Origin: Prostheceraeus crozeri
Lineage: Eukaryota > Platyhelminthes > Polycladida > Euryleptidae
Direction: 5' to 3'
DNA: 64,000 nucleotides
Assembly: GCA_907163375.1 (NCBI GenBank)
Contig: CAJQUW010011626.1
Location: 484,331 to 548,330 of the forward strand
Within the stretch, counting starts at the first letter, position 1, and every line of letters starts with the position of its first letter. Below, piece after piece: positions 1-12,067 of the stretch. The notes under the pieces are model-generated. The model saw nothing but the letters and a program-made list of their open reading frames with translations. It made no database searches and was not told the origin of the DNA. The translations under genes and the position numbers were made by a program.

Positions 1-250
1 TTTTTTGGCTACCTGCTGCTCGGTTACTTCCAACGAATGATCCCCTAAATCAATTTCTGCGAGTAATGCTCACAACACAGATAAGCTCTTAAATGCTTTC
101 TGAAGAGACACTGGTGGTGGAGGCTGAGGTTTATCTTCCTGTAACATCTTCCTTCTTATCCTCAATATATCTCACAATTTCGTCGTCGGTCACAAGAGCC
201 TGTACTGCAAACTTCCCATTCAGGACAGCATTTTTTGAGGGATATACTTA
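1..250 (-). pseudogene. Probable pogo/Tigger-type transposase C-terminal relic
   Basis: Read on the minus strand, two adjoining frames give an acidic, proline-rich tail: a segment containing VTDDEIVRYIEDKKED, then DKPQPPPPVSLQKAFKSLS, then ALLAEIDLGDHSLEV. The order 'TDEEIV', acidic run, PPPP, then a helix starting with an A/L-rich stretch is the usual C-terminus of pogo/Tigger/Jerky DDE transposases (established knowledge of that family; the match is from memory). The frame changes and a stop lies inside, so it is a decayed copy, and it is cut by the window edge. It could also be a domesticated jerky-like gene remnant. Confidence 0.3.
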
Positions 251-255
251 AGAAA

Positions 256-1041
256 GATTCACCTGATCGCCAGAATGATTGTTGAGGACATAACACAACT
301 AATATTGTGTCGGAACGTGGACATTCCTTCGCTGTTCGTTATACATAAGTTTGACTGTAATCGAAACCTAAAATCCACGAACGTTAAGAAAGGACTACAC
401 GCAATTTTCAAAAATTTGTGGTTTAAATTATATTTGTAGTTTGATGAAGCAGGAGATATTTGCCGTTGGCAACAGATGTGCGATTGTGGGCACTCATTCA
501 ACATTCCAGAATTTGTTCATGTATACCTTCATGAAATTGGCATGCACATGCATTTTTCGAAATATATACATGCATATCTGTAGTCAACAAATCAGAGTCA
601 TAATTAAATATTTTGGAGCATGACAGATTCATAACCTGGCAGCAGTAGTAATTGTGTCATAAACAATTACGCTCTTAAATGCATTTTTCTTTCACTCAAT
701 TTTACTTATAATTATACAGTAGTAAGTCACTTTCAAGCTGTTGAATTCTTCAAGAGAACAATAACAACCATTCAATTATTGATCGTTTCCAACCAGCGTC
801 TTTCTTGCTAACTGATTAATGGATCTCGCATTATTCAGACAACGCGCCTGCACAAAATGCGGTATTACCGTCCAGCATTATGTTATTGTAACAGTGAGTG
901 ATTCCATCTTTCCGTGTAATTCCTTCAACGGCTTTCATCGACACCACTTTCTCACAAATCGCCAGCACTACATTCAGAGTGGACCAAGTTGCAATTGTTT
1001 TCATAAAACTGTCACTTTGTTGACATTTCTTGTCTTCCACA
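256..1041. other. 5' flank and probable 5' UTR of the rhomboid gene
   Basis: AT-rich DNA without a convincing ORF. The bases before the first codon of the rhomboid ORF give a weak Kozak context (ccacaATGt). I see no convincing TATA box; TATA-like strings near 708-718 are not distinguishable from the general AT richness. Upstream non-coding exons cannot be excluded. Confidence 0.4.
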
Positions 1042-1889
1042 ATGTCGGCAGGGCATCAAAATCATTCATATGAAGGTCCCCATGCCGCTTACCATTATCC
1101 TAGTGATCCACATTCTCTGCAACGTGCTCCTGCTCATTCCCCCGGTCGTAATCTTCACTCTAATCCTCATTACGTTACAAATCAACACCCAAGGGAGACT
1201 CCTCATGTCGATCTTCACTCGCCAAATGATCAGAGACACCATACAACTCTTCCTCGTGCAGATTATCAATCAGACATGGCCCCTCATGTTCATAAAAGCC
1301 CTTCAGTCGCTGTTCGCATGGAACATAAACCAAACCATGATGGCGATGACAATCGACCACCAAAGACAGAGGTCGAATATCGAGCATGGCTGGATAAACA
1401 ATTCCGGCCTATGTTCGCACCTTATGAATCGAAAGGTGGTATTCCAAATGAGGAGCTGCTGAGATATTTTCAATATGAAACTCATGGGATTCCACGCCAT
1501 AAATTGAACTCATTCCTTGAGAAGATGGACAAGAACCGTGATGGAAGAGTCAGCTACAAGGAGTTTTATGAAGCGATGATACGAAAGAGGAAGGAAGATC
1601 TCAGCAAAGGTCAGAGATTTTTGTTGAGTGCAATTCTCGCGGCGTCGCCGACTATAAAAAGGGAAGAACGAAAGAAGCAGACAGGAGATGAGGTTGATGG
1701 AGAGAAACTTGATGATGAAATTCCGGATAGTTACCTAGACGCTTATAATTGTCGGCCACCTCCAATATTCATTCCAATCTGTTGTTTAGCTCAAATTATC
1801 TTTTTCATTATTTACGCCGTCGAATTAAATAAAAATACAGCTGAAGTTTGGAATCATGTCACATGGACAGGAGGAGTCCCATTTAGGAG
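1042..1889 (+). CDS. RHBDL-like: Rhomboid-related intramembrane serine protease, coding exon 1
   Basis: First coding exon, residues 1-282 plus two bases of codon 283. The ATG at 1042 is chosen because it is the first in-frame ATG with a plausible context; the frame is open a few codons further up without ATG. Residues 1-100 are low-complexity and rich in His, Pro, Ser and Asn. Residues 115-185 contain an EF-hand region with one canonical loop, D163-N165-D167-G168-R169-S171-E174, preceded by a degenerate first hand. Residues 240-261 (PPPIFIPICCLAQIIFFIIY) are the first membrane segment, typical of the extra N-terminal helix of the secretase-type rhomboids. The exon ends at AG|GTGAGG (donor 1890) in phase 2. 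EF-hand plus rhomboid is the layout of RHBDL1/3 and fly Rhomboid-4 (family knowledge), which suggests Ca2+-sensitive cleavage in the secretory pathway or plasma membrane (inference). Confidence 0.88.
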
Positions 1890-2029
1890 GTGAGGAAGAC
1901 TTGAATGATGTAATAATTTAGATTTTACGCTGACGAAGTTGTCCACATCAGGTTAGTTGCGAAGTCTATGCCGGTAGCCGGTATTATGAAATTCTTTCCC
2001 CCTTCAATCCAAATTGCTGATGGGAAAAA

Positions 2030-2190
2030 GTACTTAGCTAACTTTCTCCCTATGAAAACGAGAGACAATAGTTACGCTGCAATCGGGCTGTACAACATAG
2101 CCGAGGGAGGAAAAGTTGATATTTACTCTCTCAAGAAAACAGCTATAGCTAAATTTCTCCCTTTGAAAACGAGAGACAATAGTTATTTAC
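2030..2190. repeat. Pair of 45-bp direct repeats
   Basis: The stretch around 2032-2075 recurs at 2145-2188 with a few mismatches; both contain 'tttctccct' followed by 'gaaaacgagagacaatagtt'. The 113-bp offset suggests a local tandem duplication inside intron 1. A 119-codon frame runs across it but looks like chance. Confidence 0.6.
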
Positions 2191-2484
2191 TCAACAAGTC
2201 CAAAGTATCCATCTTAATTGCATTTTTCGAGATCAACGTGTCTATGCACGAGCACAAAGGGCGAGGGCAGAGTTTGTTAATAGAGAATAATACAATTAAG
2301 ATGGATGGATATCTTTGCACGATTTGAGTAAGTAACTTTATATTTTACAGGATCGTCAGAAGCAGCCAACAATACATCATCAGCGGCTCCTGCCATGGTG
2401 ATCAACGCTGAGGCAAGAGGAGACTTTTTAAACTTTGTGACTTTCACTTGAGATTTTTTATCATACTTTTGTAGAATGTGTTTT

Positions 2485-2780
2485 ATTGATGAAAAGAAAA
2501 AACCAAATTACTTGGTGCCTCCGTACCAGTATATTTTTTTTTGATCTGTTTAAAAAAATAATAAATATACACTGAAGTGCACTGAAGTTGCACTGTACTT
2601 CGGCCTTTGGCCTTCAAGGTGCGATGGTACCTTGGACCATCGCACCTTGAAGGCCAAAGGCCGAAGTACAGTGCAACTTCAGTGCACTTCAGTGTATATT
2701 TATTATTTTTTTAAACAGATCAAAAAAAAAATATACTGGTACGGAGGCACCAAGTAATTTGGTTTTTTCTTTTTATCAAT
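2485..2780. mobile_element. Near-perfect 296-bp hairpin (foldback/MITE-like)
   Basis: Two arms of about 143-145 bp are reverse complements around a 7-base loop near 2629-2635 (left stem end gcgatggt, right stem start accatcgc). I can see only one clear mismatch in the outer arm (left gaaaag against right ctttttat) and otherwise uninterrupted pairing, so the two arms are very young relative to each other. No clear target duplication. It could be a foldback MITE, a palindromic insertion created by template switching, or an assembly artefact. Transcribed as part of intron 1 it would form a long double-stranded stem. Confidence 0.8.
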
Positions 2781-3396
2781 GGATTTGAACCTCCTGAAAA
2801 ATTTGATCAATTATATAATGTGTTTTAAACGATGGTATAATTTTTGTTATTTGTTCAATTTAAATGAAGTAGTTGAAGTAAACTTAATAATCGTCAGAAT
2901 CTATGATCATCAGAATTTTATAACTCAAAAATCATGGAAATCTATAACTATAACGTCCATGCAAAAATCTGCCTCTATTTGCTATGGAATTGTAGATATC
3001 AGTGGCATTTCGTCAGATTTTCATGTAGAATTTACTGTTTTAGAGGATGAAAGACTTTCGATGTCCTATTATCAGCCTCCTGGGGAAGTGTTCTATGTAA
3101 ATCTCTGATCTGACAATTTGCAATATCAGCACGGAAATTGATCAAATAATATTGACTGATTCTATAGATAACCTTCAATACTATGGCATTCACTGAAACA
3201 TGGTGCCTCTATCTCTGCTATCATCTACTTTCTCCAGCGATTATTAAAATCGATATCACTAACTCAAACGGTTGCTGTTGCTTGATGTCAACTGATCCAG
3301 GTAGTGATATCAAATTATACAATATCAGCCACATTTTTGTTGAGGTTCGGTTGATAATATCGTTATAACTAGCTTTTTAGGTATATACTGCTTTTA

Positions 3397-3675
3397 TTGA
3401 CTAGCTACAGTAGATATAAACCTCGCCTACGGTTCATTAAAGATCTACGGCTCTGTTATCAAAGATTGACAGAGAAGATCGCCTATAAGGAAAGCGAAGA
3501 ATTCTCAAAAGTCATGGCTTTCATAAGAACAAAGTTATCCTTTGAGATGTTAAAAGCTGCTGTTCTTTGCGTTCGAGGATCACGTGTCCCTTTTCAGAAA
3601 AAAGATTATCTTCCCACAAGCATTGATAATTTTGGGTTCCTGGCTAAAAATGCCGACATTCATTGGTTTATTTAA
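3397..3675 (+). pseudogene. Small ORF resembling the C-terminus of a retroelement protein
   Basis: A 92-codon frame, without an ATG at its start, contains AFIRTKLSFEMLKAAVLCVRGSR. I recall strings of the form 'WxRxKLSFxLLRSAxxCxRGxR' as the tail of repetitive element proteins in many animal genomes, but I cannot name the lineage. No splice partners are evident and it lies in intron 1, so a fossil fragment is the likeliest reading. Confidence 0.3.
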
Positions 3676-4082
3676 GGGATTGCAATAAAATGTAGATATT
3701 GAAGTCTTCCATTCCCTTCCTTCATGTGATAATTGTATAAATTACCTGACTTTTTCTAACTTACCTTCAATTTCTGGACTTACTTTGTATATAATAATTT
3801 TTTTGTATATTTGTTATTATTGTTGGTAAATATACTTATCAGCATAAACCTCTATAGCTAACTATAACTATATAATGTATTTCAATGAAGGAGTGCAATG
3901 AAGACTATTAATTGTACTCCTTGAAATTTGTGCACTCTTTGGAAAGCATAGACTTTATACGCGTATGGAGGCAATCATCATAGAGATTATCGCACTGTGA
4001 AATATTATTATTCCATCTTGACGCCATAATTTAAATTTTCAAGTCAGTTTAAACATAGCATGCAGCGATGAAAGTGCAAAGT

Positions 4083-4250
4083 TAACAAAGTCTCTTAGAA
4101 GTCGCAAGCCTTGATATATCAGTAGTGCATCTTCAGTTTGAATCTTAGTACAGGTGCACTAAAAGCGAAATATACCCGGGGGAAGAAGAAAAAGGCGATT
4201 GATTAATATCTCTGCTAGAAGCGTCGTCTGTTTTTCCTGGGAGCAAGAGA
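4083..4250. repeat. Dispersed repeat, copy 1 (partner at 55228-55400)
   Basis: Shares an ordered series of blocks with 55228-55400 on the same strand: 'aagtctc.tagaag', 'atcttcagtttgaatc.tagt', 'gggg.aagaa', and 'agcgtcgtctg.ttttcc'. Identity is only moderate, so the family is old. No coding product recognised. Confidence 0.5.
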
Positions 4251-5017
4251 GAAGTACCGGTGAAGAAGAGCATCGGGCTACTTTAAAGCAACACTCGCGG
4301 TCCACTGTTAATACCCCTACGTGTCACAATTTGACCTGCAAAATCACAGTAAGTTAGTTCTGATTTCCATGAGGGCTGTGATAATTGTGCAATTGGAACT
4401 AATATTCAATCTTCTATTTTTAAAGCCAAATAAGGCTTGTGACTAAATGATTGTCGTTATCGCTTCAGGAGCTTCACATTGAGTTTTGCAGGTTTTTTAT
4501 AATGTGTATCTATAATTTGTTTCAAGGAGCTATCGTACATTACATCTAAAATCGACTGAATGGCACTTTCTGCCTCCCCCGAAATGCATCTTCAGAAGTC
4601 TAACTGTTCGAAATGATGCTTCTGAAAGTAAACAACCAAAGTTTTCATTAAGTTAACAAGCTTCCGATCACCATGAAGATCATTTTGGTTGACACAATTT
4701 ATCTGTCAGAAAGTAGAAAATTAGTTCTCACTGACTCGGCCGAGCGATGCAGCGCATGAGCCAAACAGGTGGACATAATTCGGCAACACTGAATACAAGC
4801 CACTTGCCATTTTATTCATGCATGGCGCAGTGTTTTCATAGTCATTAGGTCAGTGATTTGAAAAATAGGGAAACATGTTCCTTCACCATGCATGCCAGAA
4901 TGAGTAAATTTCATTGAAGTCAACGCAAAATCATGAAGAAAATTGGCCTTCATCGCAAAACATGGAATTGTTGATATCTGATACATACCGAAATACCATT
5001 TCAATAAAGCCAAAAGA

Positions 5018-5145
5018 CATACTTCAGCACATGTGGCATATAAAAGCACATTTAAGGATATTAGTATAAAAAGTTGTTATATGAAAATCCTTGTAACATC
5101 CTTAAATATGCTGTTATTTGCCACATGCTCAAGTATACTTTTTTG
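5018..5145. repeat. Imperfect inverted repeat, about 128 bp
   Basis: Left arm reads 'acatacttcagcacatgtgg' then 'gcacatttaaggat'; the right arm returns 'atccttaaatatgc' then 'gccacatgctcaagtatac'. Arms of about 45 bp with mismatches and small gaps around a 35-bp loop. Probably an old MITE. Confidence 0.45.
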
Positions 5146-8100
5146 TGCCCATAGGTAGACCTACACTAATTTTCGAACCCTTGTAATACTATTGTAAATT
5201 GTAAACATGAGGATTGCAGAATGCCAGGCCGCCTGGGCATAGAATAGAAAGATGTCCTCAGACTTGAACAAATTAAGCCGCAGACGATGCGTCTCGCACA
5301 ACAGCAGCTCGTCAGTACGCTTTGATTGTTCAAGTCTGAGCTAAAGACCTTTCTTGCACTCTCTACAATCTCTGTTATTATTAGCCCCCCAGGAAAAGCC
5401 AGGATACGAGTAAACAAGCACAGAGGAGCAGCTTGATGTGCAGTCCTTCAGCTTGTTCAACAATTCCAGATGTGTTTAGCTGGTTTGAGTCATTCTGAGT
5501 CGTACTGACGACCCCTTGTGAGGCGTAATGCATCGTCCACAGCTTCCAAGGATATTTTGTTCTTAGATTGTTCAAGTCTGATGACATCTATCCAAATTGA
5601 TTATGCACGGTCTCAATATTCTGTTCGTAATTGATCATTCAAAAATCATCATCTTTTGTAAAAATCTTTTCAAAAAGTGGAAAAATTCAGATCTTTGAGT
5701 ACTTTCAAAATAGGTCATATAAAAACAACAGGTTCAGTGAGCCAAATCCGGTGATTTTCAGGGTAAAGCTTGAAAAACATGGACGCTAAAGCGACTAATG
5801 GTCACGAATGCCCTGGTCACGTGGCTTAGTTTTAATGATTCCGAACAAAAAAGGCACAGGGGTGTCAAATCGATCCCTTCATAGATGGTGTTTAAGCTCT
5901 GATAGCATTAAATGCAGTTATTTCATTCAAAAGAAAAGGTGACAATTATTTTAAAAATCAACTCCAATGCGCGATTTCATCGCCTAGATTCACTTGTGAT
6001 ACTAATCAGCCACATCAAATTATTAGCAAATTATCATTGTTTGACCTGCATCACTGATAAATCAAATGTAAAAACAATTACGTTGTCACGGTGTGAGTAA
6101 GTACAATGTTTTAGTAAATGTCGCCTACGTATGCCGTATGCCCTCAAAAACAATTCAGTTTGGTGCATGCGACCAATTTGTAACTAAATTCAATTGCAAA
6201 TACGTGACAGTTATCCATCAACTTTAATTTGACATTGTTCTCTGAATATAGAAGAGAATTGAATTATAAGGAATCTCACCAGCACAAGCAAGTGATTTTC
6301 TTTGATTGTAATGGCTATTCCATTCCTTGTCATCTATTGAAATGGTAATAAGAAGTGTACAATAAAGTACACAGGAAGTTAACAGTCCATCTATCTTGCG
6401 GATGTTGCATATTTTGAAAGATATAACAATTAGGCATGCGTGTGATGATGTTCTGTGAATACTGGTTTCGTGATCACACCAATATTCAGCGCTCAAGTCG
6501 GAAATCAATGCTACCATGATAGGAAATCTATCTCAAGATGCATTATGCTCAAACCTATTCAAAAATCCTTCTCTCACTCATGCTGACGGTACAAAGCGCA
6601 CCAACAATCGAACGATTACTTAAAAAGGGAAGCACATTTTGTCAACAGCATTTTTCCCAAATACTCTTACGATCATGAGCGATTAGAACAATAGTTTCAT
6701 ATAGCTTTTGTTACTTTCTCTGATAGATTGCTTAACTATATTTTAAATTACTGCTCATGCAAGAACAAAATATTGCTATGTTAAAGTTATGACAGCAACA
6801 TCGTGCGATAAGCATTTGCCGAATGTGAGCTTAAGGGAAATCCACATAATTGATTAAAAATGATTAGAAAATTCATGATATCCATGGCAACAAAGGTTGC
6901 ATAACACCTCGCATCTATGTGCATTTAGAAAGGTTTGTTACGAATATGTCCCACAGTCAGCAAGATATTTGAAATAAGTGCTGTAAAGCAATAGTTCCCC
7001 TGCCCGCGACTTATGGTCTACGGACTAACTCATTGCAATTTATTTTCGCGAGCTAATGGCTGTTTGCATATTAGTTTCGAAGCATGAAAAAGTGCGTGCG
7101 ATTAGTGTTTTGCGAGAGATTCGCGCTTGCGAAGAATGCTAACACTTGTTACACTCAAAACTTCGCTGTATGAAAGTATAGTTTAAATGTTCGAATGACT
7201 GACTTTGATGCAAGTCTGAACTATCATACAAGTCATACAACCTGTATGAAGCATAATTCAATGAATATGAAGAATGTATTTGCTCTTCAAGATCTTGATG
7301 CATTAGACCGATTTTTTTCATTTTATTCATGATTTTTGTTATGAAACTTTGTATCATCAGATTGGGAACTGGGTCGGATTTTTCATGTAGTGCGAGGGTT
7401 CGAGGATTACAACATTACACCGCTTCTGATTGTCCACACATCGCTAACGATCACAAAATCATCATAAAAGGGGTGAAGAAAAAAGTGAAGGTGAATTTTG
7501 CTTGGTGAATTGCAACCCCTAGTTCTCCATGAAGCGTCGATAAATGCTCTGGAGACAAGTAACATAACTAGAAAATACTGACATTGCCGGTGCCTATTTG
7601 AGGAGCGATTGCGGCAATAATTACGTTGTGAAGGGCTTTAAAACGCATAATGAACTCAAAGTTCTGTGCCTTTTTAGCGGCGGAGTTTTTGTCTCTGATT
7701 TTGGAGATGATGATTCACAATCAGATGAATGACCATTTGTCAATACATTACTCTTCTTGCTTTCATGTACGTTGTGAAAAAGGAAGGTGTTCCAGAGCTA
7801 TTGGATAGAAGCAGAAGTAAACAATCTAAGAGACAAAAGGCGTGCGATACCGATACTTTGGTGAAAGGGCGTCGTTTAGCGGTGATGAATGCATTAACCT
7901 CTGTATATATACAGATAATTCAATCAAAGCAGATATCAGTTATTTACTCATGTCCGTATCATCCCACGAGAATTTGAAACTATAACAACAGGGAAATACA
8001 CAGAAATTAATCGAAGAATCGTTGTGAATCATTAATGAGTTATTGCATTACTTCGCATTCAAGCAACAGTGAAATAGTGCACTACAGCGATAAAGCACTC

Positions 8101-8244
8101 AGCATCACTAACTATCGAACAAAATGTCAGCAAATTACATAGACCTAATGAATCATTTTGGATTTTTCCATTTTCTTGGATTACTGATTCAATTTTTAAA
8201 CTGAATCTTGGCAGAGATGCAAGTGCAAAGAAAATCAAGTCTTT

Positions 8245-8384
8245 GGAAGATGCCCCGGCTAGTCATGATGTAATATTTTTGAGTTGGAAAGAGCCAGGAA
8301 TTTTTGAGATGTCAATTATTATTTTATGTTAAGATGTACAAAGTGTGTCGATAACCATCCAGTTATCATCCTCAGGTACAAAAG
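8245..8384. mobile_element. Half copy of the 17.6-kb palindromic MITE
   Basis: Matches 17601-17729 in the same orientation block by block: 'gatgcccyg.ctagtcat', 'tttttgagttggaaag', 'atgtacaaa', 'cgat.a.catcca', 'tatc.tcaggtac'. Only one arm is present; the mirror arm is absent, so this is a truncated or single-arm relic. Confidence 0.55.
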
Positions 8385-9653
8385 ACTAGGGTTAGTAGAA
8401 GTTTGAAATATAAGGAATTTGAAAATGATATTTACAATAAGATGATGATAATTTACAATGATATGATATGGTAGGATGCAGATATGAACAGGTTCTACTA
8501 CATTACATATCTTTACTAGTAGCAAAAATTAAAAAAATACTAAATCAAGTCTTCACATGTATTGATATATTAGTATTTTATCTTCATTTTCAATCGTGAC
8601 CATAGGTTTATTAAGGTTCTGAAAGAAGATTCTGACGCGTGAAGACGCGCCGCGCCGCGTCCGCTGTGAATGGACTTTAAGTGTGAATTTTACTGCTTCT
8701 TTTGTGAGAATTCTTGCAAGAAAGCAAACGTTCAAAGGATGTTTTTGTTGCAAGGTATTCACAATCAACAAAATTATTTCTATATTTTACAGTGACTGAT
8801 TATTGCAAGCTTTCAAATGATGATACCACGTATACGTAAGAAAAGTTTAAGACCGTACATATTTCAAATAGCATCAACATCATAACTTGTATGTATTGCC
8901 TTGAATTGAGAGCTTAAGTCATTAATCGTCTGGACAATCATTGTTCTGTTGCATAAGATTACAAATGACCGAGAAGAAGCTTAAGTCTTGTAAGTCATCG
9001 AACGGTCAAAGAAAGATAGAAACGCCCTCTCTAGATTTCGCTCATCGGCTGATCAGTGAGGAAAGTCAAGTGAAGCCGCAGTTTGAAAGCCCGCAAATAC
9101 CGCAAATATGGTATTCAGTTCAAAAGAAAAGTACATAAAATGCAATTCACGTCGAATGATCTGTGCGAAGAAAATTGTAGCAAGAAACGTGCAGCAATTA
9201 TCTGCATTATAGAAAACAACTTTCCCGAAACTCGATGTTCCGGAGCTCGCGTTAATTGACAAGAAAAGTGATCAGGAACTGTTGATATTTTAAAATCATG
9301 GTTCAACATTGACCAACGAAGAATAGAATAGCAACATAGAATTTTTCATCTATCAAATTTCGATGTCAATTTCAGAACTTGATAATCAGAGAAGTCTCTA
9401 ATCGACAAACTAGTCTAGCAGTTGTCTTGATTGTTTACTCTGTACAATCAACTGTGAATAGAGCAGTAATTATGTGATGACAAGTACAACATAAATATAT
9501 CGTTAAATCATATAAATATAGCATCCTGCTAATCTCACTTTGAGCTGCAAGTCCATCAATATTATTTTCGTATTAATTGCAGTTATATCAGAACATGACA
9601 ACATAAAAGCGTACTTGGCAATAAGAATCAATCCAGCTTCGCAAGTTGCATTT

Positions 9654-10951
9654 TAGGGATGCGCCGATGTGTGAAATTTTGCTGATAACCGATGCCAAAA
9701 ATGTATCGGTAAAAAATAAAATATCGGCACTGCCGATATAATGGTTCATATAACATATTCTGTATACAATATGTAGACTCCCCTTCAGACTTTTACTTCT
9801 CACAATAACTAATGGTTAATGTTTTCCTTATTATGTCTTGATATTTTATTTTTCACGTGTTGACTATAAAACACAGCCCCATATTAAATATTCTGAACTA
9901 AAAAGGAGCCGTTTTAAAGTATTTAAATGTACGCATACTGGAAAAATTTATCGATTATGCCCAATCGGTGCTTTATTGCGGACGGCCAGTAGCCTACCTG
10001 TAATGAACATATATTGCATTAGTGTTCCTATTTAAATTCATGAGTTGCAAGATAAAAGAAAAGTATGAAAATTTAGCTTTCTTGAGAATGATGCAGGTTG
10101 TCCATTAGGCTGGTAGGCCTACCTGGTTTCAACCCACTGTAATTTCGAAACAGTTTTGCATTACTTCGTCATTGCATGTTTTGATACTATGTTTTCTACG
10201 TGTTGACAGCAAAGTATAAGCCCACTTGAAGTATTCTAAATTGACAAATAACCGTCAAGTAAATCTTCGCATGCTAGAATAATTTATGCTTTATTGTGGA
10301 CTTACAGTACTAGTACCTGAAGAATACATGTTGCATTAGTGTTCCTGTTAATGTATTGAAGAGATAAAAGACAAAATATTGCTGAATAATGACATGAAAA
10401 TTCAGTTTTCTCGAGAATAATGCATCATCTAACGAAGTCAAATGTAGCAACAATAACACAAATTCTATTCTCGGTTAGTTGCGGTGTAAGAAAATCAGTT
10501 CCCATTCCGCTTCTGATGACAGTGACAATGCTAATATTTTAATTGAACAAGCGCTCAGAATAAACAATGGAGTTCAGAGTGCTCAAAGCTCCATAGTTAC
10601 ACGTACCTGCATAAATGAGGTATTGACATACATAATGCATAAACATTTTTGCACATGTTCCACCAATAGCATAAGCCAATTCAGGACGGTTGGAAGTTGA
10701 TGCCTCAGCTCAATACAAATGTATGTATACAAGTTTGAATATTCATTATTGGATCTATTCAATTTGACATTCATGGATATTTCACAATCAACACATGTAT
10801 TTGATAAGAATGAATAAGTTAAAAGTATCATTTTCGAAATAATTATTAATAGGAATTTTGTATAGATACCGGCTGATAACCGACATGTTAGAAAAGTTGT
10901 CGATTATCTGCATAGCCTATAATCAGCCGAGTTTTCCACCGTACATCCCTA
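9654..10951. mobile_element. Non-autonomous hAT element (1298 bp)
   Basis: The ends are inverted: left TAGGGATGCGCCG, right end reverse-complements to TAGGGATGTACGG, a terminus known from hAT families. It is flanked by an 8-bp near-duplication, ttgcattt (9646-9653) and ttacattt (10952-10959), one mismatch. Subterminal 'ccgat' motifs recur at both ends. Inside, roughly 9830-10030 and 10185-10350 are diverged direct repeats (shared blocks 'cgtgttgac', 'ttgcattagtgttcct'). No transposase is recognisable; the 73-codon frame at 10479-10700 is unassigned. Confidence 0.7.
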
Positions 10952-11139
10952 TTACATTTCTCGTGTATTATGTATTGCAATCATCGTGTATTTATGTATT
11001 GACTTATCTATTTATTCAAATACACCAATATGTGCAATAGAGCACCAAGGCAGGATGATGAACAGATGCATTTTGATACACACATTGCGTTACACTGCAT
11101 AAATAGTTGCATTGTTATTGCGTAAGAAGTCAAGTAATT

Positions 11140-11470
11140 TACACTTAAACACTTTCATAGAGCTGGAGACAACGATTTATTCAGGAAGTGCGCTCCAGTC
11201 ATCCAAAATTCTTTGGGAGAAAAAATTAAGCCGAGTGTTACGATTGCACGGTTGTCTTGAGAGCTCCAGACAATGACCACGAGTGTTTGACGCATATCGG
11301 ATGAAAAAAGTATTTGGATCACAGGGCGTGCGGTCATTCATAATTTTGAATACTTCCGCGAGGTCCATTACACGTCGAGGACATTGTAGGGATGGTGGAT
11401 TTAGATGTCATAGTCGTTCTTCGCATGGAATGGAAGTTGAGCTATGAATATTCCGAGTCAAGCGCCGTTG
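11140..11470 (-). pseudogene. LINE reverse-transcriptase C-terminal fragment
   Basis: Minus-strand reading gives a typical non-LTR tail: ERL..LNPPSLQCPRRVMDLAEVFKI, then NTRGHCLEL, then RLNFFSQRILDDWSALPE. The pattern 'YEERLrxLxLPSLxxRRxRGDLIxVYKI ... RxxFFSxRVxxxWNxLPE' is the standard C-terminal block of jockey/CR1-group LINEs (family knowledge). The fragment is short, has internal stops and no 3' tail visible, so it is 5'-truncated and dead. It lies antisense in intron 1. Confidence 0.7.
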
Positions 11471-11854
11471 CAATTCATCAAGCGCATGTGATTATGAAGT
11501 GGCCAACCAATATAGACAATCTCCGACAAAAAATTCAGGACCGAATTTCGTGATATTTCTTCAAAAATTCACAGGACTTTTCAGTGGACCGAGCCCCGCC
11601 GGGTTTGAGCCCAATGTATTATTTTCGTGCAGGAAAGGGCCCGGACTTGGCCAGAAATTTGTAGAAATAAGGTCAGTAAATCATGGATTGAGTATGAGAA
11701 AATACGCTGATTCAAAAAAAAATGCATGATTATATGTTTTGTCACTTAGCAATGGCATACACCATGAATGAGCATTTAACATAGGTACATTGTACGTGAT
11801 TGACCATTTCGTGGCAGAGAAGATGAATGAATGCACACGTCCCAGTTAGGTTTC

Positions 11855-12067
11855 GCAACCTAAAAGATTCTGTCCCTTTGTCGCAACCTAAAAGATTCTG
11901 TCCCTTTGTCGCAATGTAAAAGATTCTGTCCCTTTGTCGCAATGTAAAAGATCCTGTCCCTTTGTCACAATGTAAAAGATTCTGTCCATTTGTCGCAATG
12001 TATAAGATTCTGTCCCTTTGACGCAATGTAAAAGATTCTGTCCCTTTGTCGCAATCTAAAAGATTAT
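11855..12067. repeat. 28-bp minisatellite, about 7.5 copies
   Basis: Copies start at 11855, 11883, 11911, 11939, 11967, 11995, 12023 and a partial one at 12051. The unit is 'gcaatgtaaaagattctgtc' followed by 'cctttgtc'. The first two copies carry 'gcaacc' in place of 'gcaatg', and several have single substitutions. Because 28 is not a multiple of three, the minus-strand ORF through it cycles frames and is not a protein repeat. Confidence 0.92.

Noticed and set aside
1070-1462. 130-codon hydrophobic ORF overlapping rhomboid exon 1
   Set aside because: It is the +1 shadow of the coding frame; no independent start context or family match. Kept only as a curiosity in the findings.
1968-2327. 119-codon ORF in intron 1
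   Set aside because: It spans a local direct repeat and has no recognisable content.
2351-2450. A possible rhomboid exon after TTTTACAG at 2350, reading SSEAANNTSSAAPAMVINAEAR in one frame
   Set aside because: The phase-2 end of exon 1 would join to a different frame that stops after about 20 residues, whereas joining to 13041 restores the conserved rhomboid loop.
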